Source: CAIPFQ01 sp964641775
Lineage (GTDB): Bacteria; Chlamydiota; Chlamydiia; Chlamydiales; SM23-39
Assembly (NCBI GenBank): GCA_964641775.1
Contig: CAZXLK010000047.1
Location: forward strand, 1 to 10,143
Length of the DNA: 10,143 bases
Direction of reading: 5' to 3'
In this document: positions 1-6,220 of the stretch, piece by piece
How positions within the stretch are numbered: the first letter of the stretch is position 1
Layout: each line of letters begins with the position of its first letter
Position numbers and translations under genes: made by a program
Notes under the pieces: generated by a model
What the model was told of the DNA's origin: nothing
What the model saw: the letters and a program-made list of their open reading frames with translations, nothing else
Databases searched by the model: none

Positions 1-4
1 AAGG

Positions 5-47
5 GAAATTTTTTTCCGAGCCGAAGGCTTGAAGGAAAAAATTTTTC
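5..47. repeat. Long A/T-rich inverted repeat (hairpin)
   Basis: The arm GAAATTTTTTTCC at 5-17 is nearly complementary to GGAAAAAATTTTTC at 34-47. Between them sits an inner stem AGCC/GGCT around a GAA loop (19-29). The whole can fold into one extended stem-loop with a small bulge. It lies in non-coding DNA at the window edge, next to a second hairpin at 58-78, which suggests a dispersed intergenic palindromic repeat rather than a gene-specific terminator. No U-tract follows the stem beyond those inside its own arms. Confidence 0.6.
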
Positions 48-57
48 GAAGGGCATA

Positions 58-78
58 ACTTTTTGTGAAGCAAAAAGT
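58..78. repeat. Perfect 8-bp inverted repeat with TGAAG loop
   Basis: ACTTTTTG (58-65) and CAAAAAGT (71-78) are perfectly complementary across a 5-base loop TGAAG. The element lies only 10 bases from the larger hairpin at 5-47, and both have A/T-tract arms with a GAAG-type sequence at or near the loop. The pair probably forms one composite intergenic repeat unit. Confidence 0.6.
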
Positions 79-99
79 GGAGGCCGGGATTATATGTCC

Positions 100-135
100 C
101 CTCTGCGTTTCTTTGCGCCTTTGCGCCTCTGCGTT
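100..135. repeat. Degenerate GCG repeat downstream of the GxxExxY gene
   Basis: On the plus strand the words CTCTGCGTTT, CTTTGCGCC, TTTGCGCC and TCTGCGTT follow each other, so a unit of about 8-10 bases (TTTGCGCC or TCTGCGTT) is repeated four times. The stretch ends just before the nine-A run that abuts the stop codon of the GxxExxY gene. From memory, unverified here, similar TTTGCGCC-like strings are often seen beside GxxExxY genes in unrelated bacteria. Confidence 0.55.
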
Positions 136-144
136 AAAAAAAAA

Positions 145-522
145 CTACAAGCCGTTGACAATCCGATGAATGCCATCCTTCACCCGTTCACTCCCAAAGT
201 TGATCAGCAGACCAAGTTTTAATCCTGTTAAACGTAAGTAAGTTAAAAGCTGTGCTTGATGAATCTGATGTTCCATTTCGGTGGCTTTTACCTCAACAAT
301 CACTTTATTATCCACTAAGATATCTAGGAACAATGGGTCTCTGATTGTCACGTTCTTGTAGTTTACAGGAACCATCACATGTTGCTGAATGGATACCCCT
401 CTCAACGAAAGTTCCTGACATAAAGAACTTTGATAGATGCCCTCTAATAGCCCTGGACCTCCCAAGACCTTATGTACTTCAATCGCAGCACCAATGATCT
501 TATGAGTAATCTCATTTGCCAT
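145..522 (-). CDS. GxxExxY family protein, PD-(D/E)XK nuclease-like
   Basis: This 125-residue protein carries the motif that names the family, GLLEGIY (G-x-x-E-x-x-Y, about residues 24-30), after an N-terminal helix of the typical form THKIIGAAIEVHKVLGGPG. A strand-rich core follows, with D67 in LFLDILVDN and E77-V-K79 in VIVEVKA. This fits the D...ExK arrangement of the PDDEXK_3 fold. Length and end (a conserved-looking LLINFG segment followed by a short tail) match a complete family member. The biological role of the family is not established; nuclease activity is only inferred from fold. No convincing Shine-Dalgarno sequence precedes the ATG at 522, and an alternative ATG lies three codons in. 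The stop is followed directly by T9 on the coding strand. The gene is flanked by repeats and a transposase fragment, suggesting a mobile or acquired cassette. Confidence 0.88.
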   Translation of the reverse strand: MANEITHKIIGAAIEVHKVLGGPGLLEGIYQSSLCQELSLRGVSIQQHVMVPVNYKNVTIRDPLFLDILVDNKVIVEVKATEMEHQIHQAQLLTYLRLTGLKLGLLINFGSERVKDGIHRIVNGL

Positions 523-586
523 AAATGGGATAGAAGCTTACTAAAAATCTTAATTCATTGGGATAGATTTCTATGAATAGAATATT

Positions 587-604
587 AGGGGCCGGAGGGC
601 CCCT
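587..604. repeat. G+C-rich 7-bp inverted repeat after transposase ORF
   Basis: AGGGGCC (587-593) and GGCCCCT (598-604) form a perfect stem around a GGAG loop, a few bases beyond the stop codon of the transposase fragment. It could be a weak terminator or a remnant of the element's border. No U-tract follows on either strand. Confidence 0.45.
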
Positions 605-608
605 GGGA

Positions 609-968
609 TTAGACTACTTCGGCGGGGGGGAGGATTTGCTCTTTTGGAGCGGGGAGGCGGTTTCGTCTTTTTGGGACGGTGATGTCGGCTCCCATCTGAG
701 AGGCCGATTTATAGGTGTTTAGGATTTGGGTGAGGAAACCGTCTTTTTCCCAACGGGCAAACCAGCGGTGAGCTGCCGATTTGGTAGCGTAGGCCGAGTC
801 TTTGGGAAGCATGCCCCACTTTTGTCCCGTAAAAAGGACGAAAAAGATGGAGTTTACAACCGATCGCCAAGGCGTATGCGGCTTGCCGCGCGAACGCTTC
901 GCCGGCTTTGGGAACAGCGGCTCTAAAAGTTGCCACTGTAAATCTGTTAAAGGCTCGTAGTGTGCCAT
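609..968 (-). CDS. IS5-type transposase, N-terminal (DUF4096-like) part only
   Basis: The 119-residue product begins with the characteristic N-terminus of IS5-family transposases: LTDLQWQLLEPLFP, a basic Gly/Pro segment, then WRSVVNSIFFVLFTGQKW, a MLP turn, and an aromatic-basic helix ending in RWFARWEKDG. This is the DNA-binding DUF4096-like domain (about residues 6-80). The DDE catalytic domain is absent, and the tail after about residue 88 (PKRRNRLPAPKEQILPPAEVV-type, basic and Pro-rich) does not resemble a transposase. No partner ORF follows: only 86 bases separate it from the next gene. It is therefore either an orphan ORF A or a remnant. AAGGA (978-982) precedes the ATG by 9 bases and overlaps the stop of the upstream gene. 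The DNA is clearly G+C-richer than its neighbours, consistent with acquisition. No terminal inverted repeats could be identified. Confidence 0.75.
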   Translation of the reverse strand: MAHYEPLTDLQWQLLEPLFPKPAKRSRGKPHTPWRSVVNSIFFVLFTGQKWGMLPKDSAYATKSAAHRWFARWEKDGFLTQILNTYKSASQMGADITVPKRRNRLPAPKEQILPPAEVV

Positions 969-980
969 GTTTGATTATCC

Positions 981-1364
981 TTATATTTTGTTAATTAAAA
1001 ATGGTTTTTTTTCATCTTTGTCTGGCTTCTCTTGGAAATTTTTCAGCCGGCTTTCTATGGCCGATTTTTGTTCGGCTGTCATCGCATTGGAATTCTGTGC
1101 AAGAGATGCTAATTGCGCTATGTCTAGGCCTGTCTTATCTGCAAGTCCTTGCATCTTAGACTCTAAGAGCTTCTTCATCTCAATAGTCTCAGCAAATGCC
1201 TCTTTTTGGACTTCCGGATCGCCTGATTCAAGCTTGCCCTTAATGTCTTTGATAAAATTGACCGTCTCATCCATCAAATTCAGGACCTTATCCTGAGAGG
1301 AGACTTCCGGGTTGTCAAATAACTGAGCCAGCGTTTTTAGGTAATTATCGTTTTTAGCGCTCAT
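981..1364 (-). CDS. Small helical cysteine-free hypothetical protein
   Basis: I do not recognise this 127-residue protein. It is predicted entirely alpha-helical and soluble, with no signal peptide, no membrane segment and no cysteine. Helical stretches with heptad-like character run at about residues 20-75 (DKVLNLMDETVNFIKDIKGK onwards) and 98-112 (EQKSAIESRLKNF). The tail QEKPDKDEKKP is strongly charged. A good ribosome site (AAGGAA, 1369-1374) lies 4 bases before the ATG and a strong promoter sits just upstream, so it is very likely expressed as its own unit. The transposase ORF starts only 12 bases after its stop, and the last residues (PFLINKI) could be altered by that insertion. Size and composition would suit a small chaperone or secreted helical protein near a secretion locus, but this is only an inference. 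Confidence 0.75.
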   Translation of the reverse strand: MSAKNDNYLKTLAQLFDNPEVSSQDKVLNLMDETVNFIKDIKGKLESGDPEVQKEAFAETIEMKKLLESKMQGLADKTGLDIAQLASLAQNSNAMTAEQKSAIESRLKNFQEKPDKDEKKPFLINKI

Positions 1365-1387
1365 ATCTTTCCTTCTTTTATATAATT

Positions 1388-1416
1388 ATTATATACATTT
1401 ATTAATTAAATGTAAA
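1388..1416 (-). promoter_or_regulatory. Sigma-70-like promoter of the 127-aa gene
   Basis: On the minus strand TTTACA (1411-1416) and TATAAT (1388-1393) are separated by exactly 17 bases. This is five of six and six of six matches to consensus. The expected start is near 1381, giving a leader of about 17 bases that contains the ribosome site at 1369-1374. Confidence 0.65.
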
Positions 1417-1466
1417 TAAAAATTTTCAATTAATAAGATTTTAGGGATTAGATAATTAAATGGATA

Positions 1467-3275
1467 TTAGAAGAAGGTCCAACGCTTCTTTTGGGGGGGG
1501 ATCGGCGGAGAAGCAAGGTCTGGCTGTGAAAGTCTTTGATAGAGGCCTTCTTTTATCATGAGGTCCGAAGAAGAAAGGTCTTGTTGGCCTCTAGAAGGAA
1601 AATTTCGTCTCACGTGTAATGCCGAATCCTTTTGAACCTGATTCCTCTTGTCATAAGCTACTTCAGAGGCAGCCAGAGAAATGCCCGCGTTGTATAGATC
1701 CTGCGCGAAGGATGCATCATCTTGGTTGTAGTCAAGTTTGCTCAGGAAGTCTTCGTCTTTTTTATCCAATTTCACAGCTCTCTCTTGAAGAGAAAGACGA
1801 TACTTCGGTCCGTTTAAGGATAATTGCTCGGCGCTGGGGTCTTCCGGTAATTGCTCGGGCTTGGGGTTGTAGCTATCATAGTCTACGACGGGCACCGCAA
1901 TACTAGGTTCGTCCTGAGAAAGATCCCTGTCTTGGTCTAAGGGCTGATCGGGTTTTCCCTGTAATTGCTCGGGCTTGAGGCTAGCTTCTACCGATATCTC
2001 CTCGGGCTCGGGGCTGGCTTTGGCCGATAATAAATTGTCTTCTTCTCTTATGCCTTTTCTTACGGTTGTAAGACTTTCTGTGATAAGACTTTGGAGTTTT
2101 TGGTCATATCCCGGTATTTCTAAAGATTCTAAGGCCGAAGGGATGATAGCGTCATCAAGTAAGTTATGCATGTTGTAGACGATGAATTCTTCCATAGAGG
2201 TTCCTTTTTTATCGGCTCCTCTTCCCTCTACTCTTTCTGCGTAGAGGCCATGATCGTGGAATAATAGATCCCCAACTTCATCGGCATAAATTCCTGTATA
2301 TGGGTCTTTACCATAGTTTTGAGTTTGAAGATGGGCAAGGGCAAACTTTCTTGCCAGGTTCGCTTTGGAACAACGATCTCCATCAATGTTAAAACTTAGT
2401 AATGTTTGATTCGCAAAAATCACGGCAGTAAATACCGCAAAAGTATCGAGATTATCCAGGCTATCTTTAAGGCTTTGTAAGTATCTGATTCGCTTCTCAA
2501 GCTCTTCAATGTGAAGGCCTAAATGAGGCTCCTCTTTACGAAGAGTTTCCAGAATTTCAGTTTGGGCTTTTAACTGCTCTTCTATTTTTTCAAGTAAATC
2601 TTCCTTAAATTCTTCCGATTCTTTGATATTGTTTTTTGCATATTCAAGGTCATTCTCTTCTAAATCAAAGCCGGGTAGGACTTTGGAACTATAATCTTCT
2701 GCAGAGATTCTATGAAGGGCAATGGGCCATTGGTTTGGGATATAGAGGGGCTTATCGGCTTTATGGGGGCGGTTTGAAGCAACACCCTCTTCATATCTAT
2801 CCTGTTCAGAATGTAAGCGCTTGGAAATAATGTTAATATCTTTGACTAATTGTTTGAGGCCCTCATCATTTTTTGATTCAGCCTTTTTGCTTAAGTTCCT
2901 TAAGCTTAGGTGTTTAAAACGAGGTACTGGTTTTCCGTCATTGACCCCTGGAATGCTTTTTTCTACCTTGTAGGAGATGATTCGAGTTGTAAAATTGATC
3001 TTCATTCCTACATGTTCGGGGGCCTGACCAGCTTCAAAATAGTTGGCTCTGATGGATTCATGTACCTTGTCACAAAGGGCAATTGTGTCGTCATGGAGAT
3101 TGTTTTCTTTCTCGTTCCCAGGTTTCATAACCGAATAGCCATGGTAGCTCCTATAAAGCCTAAATTCCTTAGGCTCTGAGGGTTGAATATTTTTCCCAGA
3201 AGGCGCAAACTCTTGACACTCAACGGGATGGCCGTATATGGCACTAGGTACTAATACTGATTCTTCTATGTCCAT
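1467..3275 (-). CDS. Coiled-coil, proline-rich-tail protein; candidate secreted effector
   Basis: This 602-residue protein is not recognised. The N-terminus has no signal peptide. Residues about 205-275 are a charged coiled coil (LEEN, EDLLEKIEEQLKAQTEI, IEELEKRIRYLQSLKDSL). A more hydrophobic globular part (275-410) follows. Residues about 420-490 are an acidic, Pro/Glu-rich low-complexity linker with repeated KPEQL or PSAEQL words. The C-terminus (588-598, SPPIPPQKKR) contains PIPPQK, a match to the class II SH3-ligand pattern PxxPxK. Coiled coil, disordered repeat linker and eukaryotic-type ligand motif together suggest a protein delivered into a host cell; this is inference. It contains three cysteines, unlike the operon proteins next door. 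It is transcribed divergently from the four-gene operon. No Shine-Dalgarno sequence precedes the ATG, and the promoter position implies a leaderless message. The next in-frame Met is about residue 50. Confidence 0.8.
   Translation of the reverse strand: MDIEESVLVPSAIYGHPVECQEFAPSGKNIQPSEPKEFRLYRSYHGYSVMKPGNEKENNLHDDTIALCDKVHESIRANYFEAGQAPEHVGMKINFTTRIISYKVEKSIPGVNDGKPVPRFKHLSLRNLSKKAESKNDEGLKQLVKDINIISKRLHSEQDRYEEGVASNRPHKADKPLYIPNQWPIALHRISAEDYSSKVLPGFDLEENDLEYAKNNIKESEEFKEDLLEKIEEQLKAQTEILETLRKEEPHLGLHIEELEKRIRYLQSLKDSLDNLDTFAVFTAVIFANQTLLSFNIDGDRCSKANLARKFALAHLQTQNYGKDPYTGIYADEVGDLLFHDHGLYAERVEGRGADKKGTSMEEFIVYNMHNLLDDAIIPSALESLEIPGYDQKLQSLITESLTTVRKGIREEDNLLSAKASPEPEEISVEASLKPEQLQGKPDQPLDQDRDLSQDEPSIAVPVVDYDSYNPKPEQLPEDPSAEQLSLNGPKYRLSLQERAVKLDKKDEDFLSKLDYNQDDASFAQDLYNAGISLAASEVAYDKRNQVQKDSALHVRRNFPSRGQQDLSSSDLMIKEGLYQRLSQPDLASPPIPPQKKRWTFF
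1821..1980 (-). repeat. Degenerate coding repeats (KPEQL-type) in 602-aa gene
   Basis: On the plus strand TAATTGCTCGG recurs at 1821, 1848 and 1962, the last two followed by GCTTGGGG or GCTTGAGG. A diverged CTCGGGCTCGGGGCTGG copy follows near 2001. On the coding strand these give KPEQL, KPEQL, AEQL and PEPEEIS units in the acidic linker. The pattern indicates local expansion of a short repeat. Confidence 0.6.
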
Positions 3276-3281
3276 ATGTTA

Positions 3282-3310
3282 ATTATACCATAATGATAAG
3301 GGAAAGTAAA
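3282..3310 (-). promoter_or_regulatory. Promoter of the 602-aa gene, probably leaderless
   Basis: On the minus strand TTTACT (3305-3310) and a perfect TATAAT (3282-3287) are 17 bases apart. Only six bases separate the -10 box from the ATG at 3275, so the usual start position, about 7 bases downstream, falls on the A of the start codon. This agrees with the lack of any Shine-Dalgarno sequence. Confidence 0.5.
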
Positions 3311-3370
3311 TAAATAATTAAAAGTATAATAATGGGATAATAAAGATAGAATAACGGGATAATTAAGGTA

Positions 3371-3399
3371 TTGTAAATATAATTTAAATATGATAAGAT
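3371..3399 (+). promoter_or_regulatory. Possible promoter of the four-gene operon
   Basis: TTGTAA (3371-3376) and TAAGAT (3394-3399) have a 17-base spacer, each with four of six consensus matches. The region is so A/T-rich that chance matches are likely. If real, the leader is about 75 bases and contains the hairpin at 3418-3440. Confidence 0.33.
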
Positions 3400-3417
3400 A
3401 TGATTAGAAGGCGAAAA

Positions 3418-3440
3418 AGAGCTTAAAGGCTTTAGGCTCT
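3418..3440 (+). promoter_or_regulatory. Stem-loop in the leader of the four-gene operon
   Basis: AGAGCTTAAA (3418-3427) pairs with TTTAGGCTCT (3431-3440) across a GGC loop, giving a 10-bp stem with a single G-U pair. No U-tract follows (AATAAGCGCC), so it is not an intrinsic terminator. It lies 40 bases before the start codon and 30 before the ribosome site. It could be an mRNA-stabilising element or, as DNA, a regulator-binding palindrome. Confidence 0.5.
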
Positions 3441-3480
3441 AATAAGCGCCAAGTATAAGTAATATTAAAAGGAGAATAAA

Positions 3481-4236
3481 ATGTCAGTTTCTTGGGATAA
3501 GTGGAATACAGATATGGATACCTTGCAGACGGATATCGATAATCAGGTAGCCGCTGCGAAACAGCTTCAAAAAGATATCGATGATTATAAAACTCAGGCT
3601 TTAGGCGAATTGCAAGCAGCTATTAATAGTGGGAACTATGATAGAGCTTTTGCGCTCCTTTTTTCAATGATCTTTATGTCGGTCGATAATCGTTTCAATG
3701 ACCAGTGGCGATTAATCGGTACCTCTATGTCTACTTCGGCAGGAGAAACCAATCTTTTAAACGATTTGAAAGACCTCTCATCCGGTTCGGTTTCAGGAGT
3801 AGCTGATCCTATTGGTACTGCTAAAAATGCTTCTCAGGCATTGATCGATAAGCTAAGCCCTCTAACCACAGGCGATTATACAAACGACGGCTTTAATAGT
3901 GATGATATCAATCAGATCATAGGCCAGTTAAAGAATTTTCAAACTACGTTGAGTACCGATTTTGGCGATGGCAAATTGGCAGACTTTTCTGCAATGCAAA
4001 GTGCCATTAAAGACCCAAATGACACAAACCATGATAAAGCAGTTGATGCCATAGATTCTTTCCAAAAGACATTTTCGGCGTTAACTACGATTACTCAAAA
4101 CTATAGCGCAGCCCTTAACCAAGATGCTTCTTTTGTAGGAACCCTGCAAAAGGCATGGGAGACTGCTATCGGTAACATGGGAATGGACAACATCCATACC
4201 GAAATGACAAGCATTAACAACCAAATCAGTAGGTAA
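3481..4236 (+). CDS. Helical cysteine-free protein, first gene of translocator-like operon
   Basis: I do not recognise this 251-residue protein. It is predicted mostly alpha-helical, with an N-terminal coiled coil (about residues 10-37, DTLQTDIDNQVAAAKQLQKDI), a short hydrophobic helix (about 56-68, RAFALLFSMIFMS), a Ser/Gly/Asp-rich middle, and amphipathic helices to the end (EMTSINNQIS). It has no signal peptide and no cysteine. GGAG (3471-3474) stands 6 bases before the ATG, a strong ribosome site. Its stop is 3 bases before the next ATG, so translation is probably coupled. Size, helicity and gene position recall filament or tip components of type III secretion loci (EspA/SseB-like order), but no family-defining motif is visible. 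Alternatives are a soluble component of an alpha-helical pore-forming complex or a lineage-specific secreted protein. Confidence 0.85.
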   Translation: MSVSWDKWNTDMDTLQTDIDNQVAAAKQLQKDIDDYKTQALGELQAAINSGNYDRAFALLFSMIFMSVDNRFNDQWRLIGTSMSTSAGETNLLNDLKDLSSGSVSGVADPIGTAKNASQALIDKLSPLTTGDYTNDGFNSDDINQIIGQLKNFQTTLSTDFGDGKLADFSAMQSAIKDPNDTNHDKAVDAIDSFQKTFSALTTITQNYSAALNQDASFVGTLQKAWETAIGNMGMDNIHTEMTSINNQISR

Positions 4237-4239
4237 CCA

Positions 4240-4647
4240 ATGTCATCAGTCGTATTAGCAGCAGGCATCGCTGCATTGCAAGATGCCAACTGGACAGCCA
4301 AAAACGATGAGGCAATAAATGCCCTTGAAGTTCTGGCTCCTGCGAATTTAAGCCTCAATGAGAGCTATTCGGAGCTGGTTACCAAAGATGCGTATCAGTT
4401 TCAGTTGGATACAGTTCTAGCAGGACACGACCCTACAAAAGGGGCGATGGCCGCAGCTGATAGCATCAAAAAAAATAAGGACCAAATGGAGTGGGACTTA
4501 GATATTAGTAAGATTCAGACCTTATTGGAAAAGGCGAAATCGCAGATTAAATTCTTGAGCCAAAACGAAGCGAATATTTTTCAGGTTGCTGAAACGGTAA
4601 AAGAAGTAATAGATACATTAAATTCATTAATTAGAAGGGGAAGGTAA
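4240..4647 (+). CDS. Small helical protein, second gene of the operon
   Basis: This 135-residue product is not recognised. An Ala-rich N-terminal helix (about residues 4-15, VVLAAGIAALQDA) is followed by a polar region and a long C-terminal helix (about 80-132, MEWDLDISKIQTLLEKAKSQ onwards) with heptad spacing, ending in a basic tail RRGR. It has no cysteine, no signal peptide and no TPR-like repeats, so it does not look like a SycD/LcrH-class translocator chaperone. AGG at 4231-4233, inside the end of the upstream gene, is the likely ribosome site. The stop is one base before the next start, indicating co-translation with the third gene. It may be a secreted subunit or a dedicated chaperone for one of its neighbours; the sequence does not decide. 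Confidence 0.8.
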   Translation: MSSVVLAAGIAALQDANWTAKNDEAINALEVLAPANLSLNESYSELVTKDAYQFQLDTVLAGHDPTKGAMAAADSIKKNKDQMEWDLDISKIQTLLEKAKSQIKFLSQNEANIFQVAETVKEVIDTLNSLIRRGR

Positions 4648-4648
4648 T

Positions 4649-5215
4649 ATGTCAGGCTTAGCAGTTTTTATTAGTGGTGTAAAAGCAAGTATACATTCAG
4701 GAACTAATTCTTTGATTTCTGATACTGAGTATAATGATGTAGTCATTCAAGGATCTAAAGACCTGGCAAATGCTTATATGAAGGGACAATCTTCATTTGG
4801 GGTTGAGTTTGGCAATGGTGTCGGGAGACAGACTCTTCATCAGGCTATTTGGAGAATGACACACAATGACCCATACCTTACGCCGAAGGTGTTTTTTGAG
4901 TCAATAGATCAGATCCCAACCGATGCTTGGAGCATTGAAGAGGCATCTGATGCGCTAGGTGCTCTTTCTACTCTTGCAAATGACGATGAGTTTAAAAATA
5001 AGCTCACAGTTTTACAATCTAGACTTAGTACTATTTCTGGATCCAGATCAGCTACGCAAGCGCAAGAAAGCACTCGCCTGGAGACGGTATCTAGACTGCA
5101 GCAGAGTATGATGCAAAACGATACGACTGCAAGCCAGCCTGCAATTACTGCAGGAGAGGCTGCAACAGGTGCTTGGGCAACAGCAATCCAGGTACAGTCA
5201 CAGATTTACGTATAA
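4649..5215 (+). CDS. Hypothetical protein, third gene of the operon
   Basis: The 188-residue product is not recognised. It has a short mixed N-terminal part (LAVFISGVKASIHSG), a central region with aromatic residues (IWRMTHNDPYLTPKVFFESI, about 68-87), a helical stretch with an Ala/Leu pattern (ASDALGALSTLANDDEF), and a Ser/Thr/Gln/Ala-rich C-terminal third with few hydrophobic residues. It has no cysteine, no signal peptide and no membrane segment. The ribosome site AAGG (4641-4644) overlaps the end of the preceding gene. A 34-base gap with its own ribosome site separates it from the fourth gene. The Gln/Ser/Thr-rich, probably flexible C-terminus is common in secreted proteins, but no function can be assigned. 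Confidence 0.8.
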   Translation: MSGLAVFISGVKASIHSGTNSLISDTEYNDVVIQGSKDLANAYMKGQSSFGVEFGNGVGRQTLHQAIWRMTHNDPYLTPKVFFESIDQIPTDAWSIEEASDALGALSTLANDDEFKNKLTVLQSRLSTISGSRSATQAQESTRLETVSRLQQSMMQNDTTASQPAITAGEAATGAWATAIQVQSQIYV

Positions 5216-5249
5216 ATTAAGAAAATATTAAGGAAAAAAAGGGGAAATT

Positions 5250-6155
5250 ATGACTACAAGTACAAATAATAACGTTGGAAGTATCCCAGCTAGTAATGCA
5301 GGAAGTTACGTTCTTCCATCCAATAATGCCTATTGGCTCCTACAGGCTTTTTCTCAAATCATAGACTATGATTCTGAGATGCAAAAGCTTGCAACTGAAT
5401 ATCAGCAAAAGTATGCCGATGTCATGATGGGCGATGGTAAAGATAAAAAAGGATTTATTCAATCTTGGTCCGAGTTTAATATTAATTCGGCCGAAGAGAG
5501 TAAACAAGCAATGATAAAAGAAGCCATAGGATTGGGGATTGCTGCGGGACTAAGTGGTGTTGGCCTACTAGCAGGTGGTGGTTCAGCGCTTTATAACCGA
5601 TACACAGGTGGTGCTGCAGCGGAAGCAAACCTGACTAAAGCAAATGATATGCATGGGATGCTGAAAGTAGGGCCCCAAGGCAAGGCTGACATAGTAGTGG
5701 AAAATTTAGTGCCACAAGAAGAACTGGCAGCCAAGAACGCTTTAAAATCGGCAAATATCGAAGCTCTTGATAAACAGGCTGCAAGAGATGCTCTCGAGCA
5801 TCTTTCTCCAGAAGAACACGCAAAAGCATTAGAGAGTTTTGAAGCAGAAATTGCCCGAAGACAAAACCGGGTAGATGGTTTTGACAGGCAGCACAACTCT
5901 AGAATGCAGCTCGTAAACACTGGAAGCACCACTGGAAGTAACGGTGGTCAAGCTATTGCTAAAGGTTATGCTGCGGATGATTCTGCAGAAGCCGGCAAAG
6001 ATAAAGCTTATGGTGAAGTAGAGCAGAACGCAATTTCTATGATGAATGACAATAACTCTAAATGGGCAAATAATTCTCAGTCTCATAGAGAGGCGATGTT
6101 GTCTACTGCTCAAGGGCTTGCACAAGCTCTGCAGGCAACTGCCGGTCGTGTTTAA
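5250..6155 (+). CDS. Single-hydrophobic-segment helical protein; candidate SctB/YopD-like translocator
   Basis: This 301-residue protein has a polar N-terminus rich in Asn and Ser, helices at about residues 28-60, and one strongly hydrophobic Gly/Ala segment at about 92-115 (AIGLGIAAGLSGVGLLAGGG). A long charged Ala-rich helical region (about 155-215, ending in a basic IARRQNRVDGFDRQ) and a C-terminal amphipathic helix (about 281-298) follow. It has no signal peptide and no cysteine. One hydrophobic helix in an otherwise soluble helical protein of about 300 residues is the layout of SctB-class translocators such as YopD, and the length is close; this is architectural similarity, not homology shown here. 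The ribosome site is GGGG at 5241-5244. It is the last gene of the operon, ending 26 bases before a strong terminator. An alternative is a component of an alpha-helical pore-forming toxin. Confidence 0.8.
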   Translation: MTTSTNNNVGSIPASNAGSYVLPSNNAYWLLQAFSQIIDYDSEMQKLATEYQQKYADVMMGDGKDKKGFIQSWSEFNINSAEESKQAMIKEAIGLGIAAGLSGVGLLAGGGSALYNRYTGGAAAEANLTKANDMHGMLKVGPQGKADIVVENLVPQEELAAKNALKSANIEALDKQAARDALEHLSPEEHAKALESFEAEIARRQNRVDGFDRQHNSRMQLVNTGSTTGSNGGQAIAKGYAADDSAEAGKDKAYGEVEQNAISMMNDNNSKWANNSQSHREAMLSTAQGLAQALQATAGRV

Positions 6156-6180
6156 TTGTTAAGAATTCGTTAAGTGTGCG

Positions 6181-6217
6181 TAGGGCTGCTAGTATTCTCC
6201 GGCAGCCCTATTTTTTT
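6181..6217 (+). terminator. Intrinsic terminator of the four-gene operon
   Basis: TAGGGCTGC (6181-6189) and GCAGCCCTA (6202-6210) form a perfect 9-bp stem with a 12-base loop, followed immediately by seven T. It ends three bases before the stop codon of the convergent kinase gene. On the minus strand no T-run follows the stem, so it works only for plus-strand transcription. Confidence 0.9.
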
Positions 6218-6220
6218 ATC

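Noticed and set aside
136..147. T9 directly after the GxxExxY stop codon as an intrinsic terminator
   Set aside because: No stem precedes the T-run on the coding strand, so the run alone does not support a terminator.
726..926. Plus-strand open frame of 66 codons within the transposase region
   Set aside because: Lies antisense to the transposase domain whose family motif is clear; no ribosome site and no recognisable product.
967..1296. Plus-strand open frame of 109 codons
   Set aside because: Antisense to the 127-aa helical gene, which has a strong promoter and ribosome site; the plus-strand product has random composition.
1619..1906. Plus-strand open frame of 95 codons
   Set aside because: Shadow of the repeat-rich linker of the 602-aa gene; no ribosome site and low-complexity antisense composition.
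4101..4358. Minus-strand open frame with hydrophobic stretches
   Set aside because: Spans the tightly coupled junction of two operon genes on the other strand, so it cannot be an independent conserved gene without disrupting both; no ribosome site.
5591..5932. Minus-strand Ser/Cys/Leu-rich open frame
   Set aside because: Antisense of an Ala/Glu-rich helical region, a common source of spurious Ser/Cys-rich frames.
6181..6210. Stem-loop as a bidirectional terminator for the kinase gene
   Set aside because: On the minus strand the sequence after the stem (CGCACAC...) has no T-run, so only plus-strand termination is supported.
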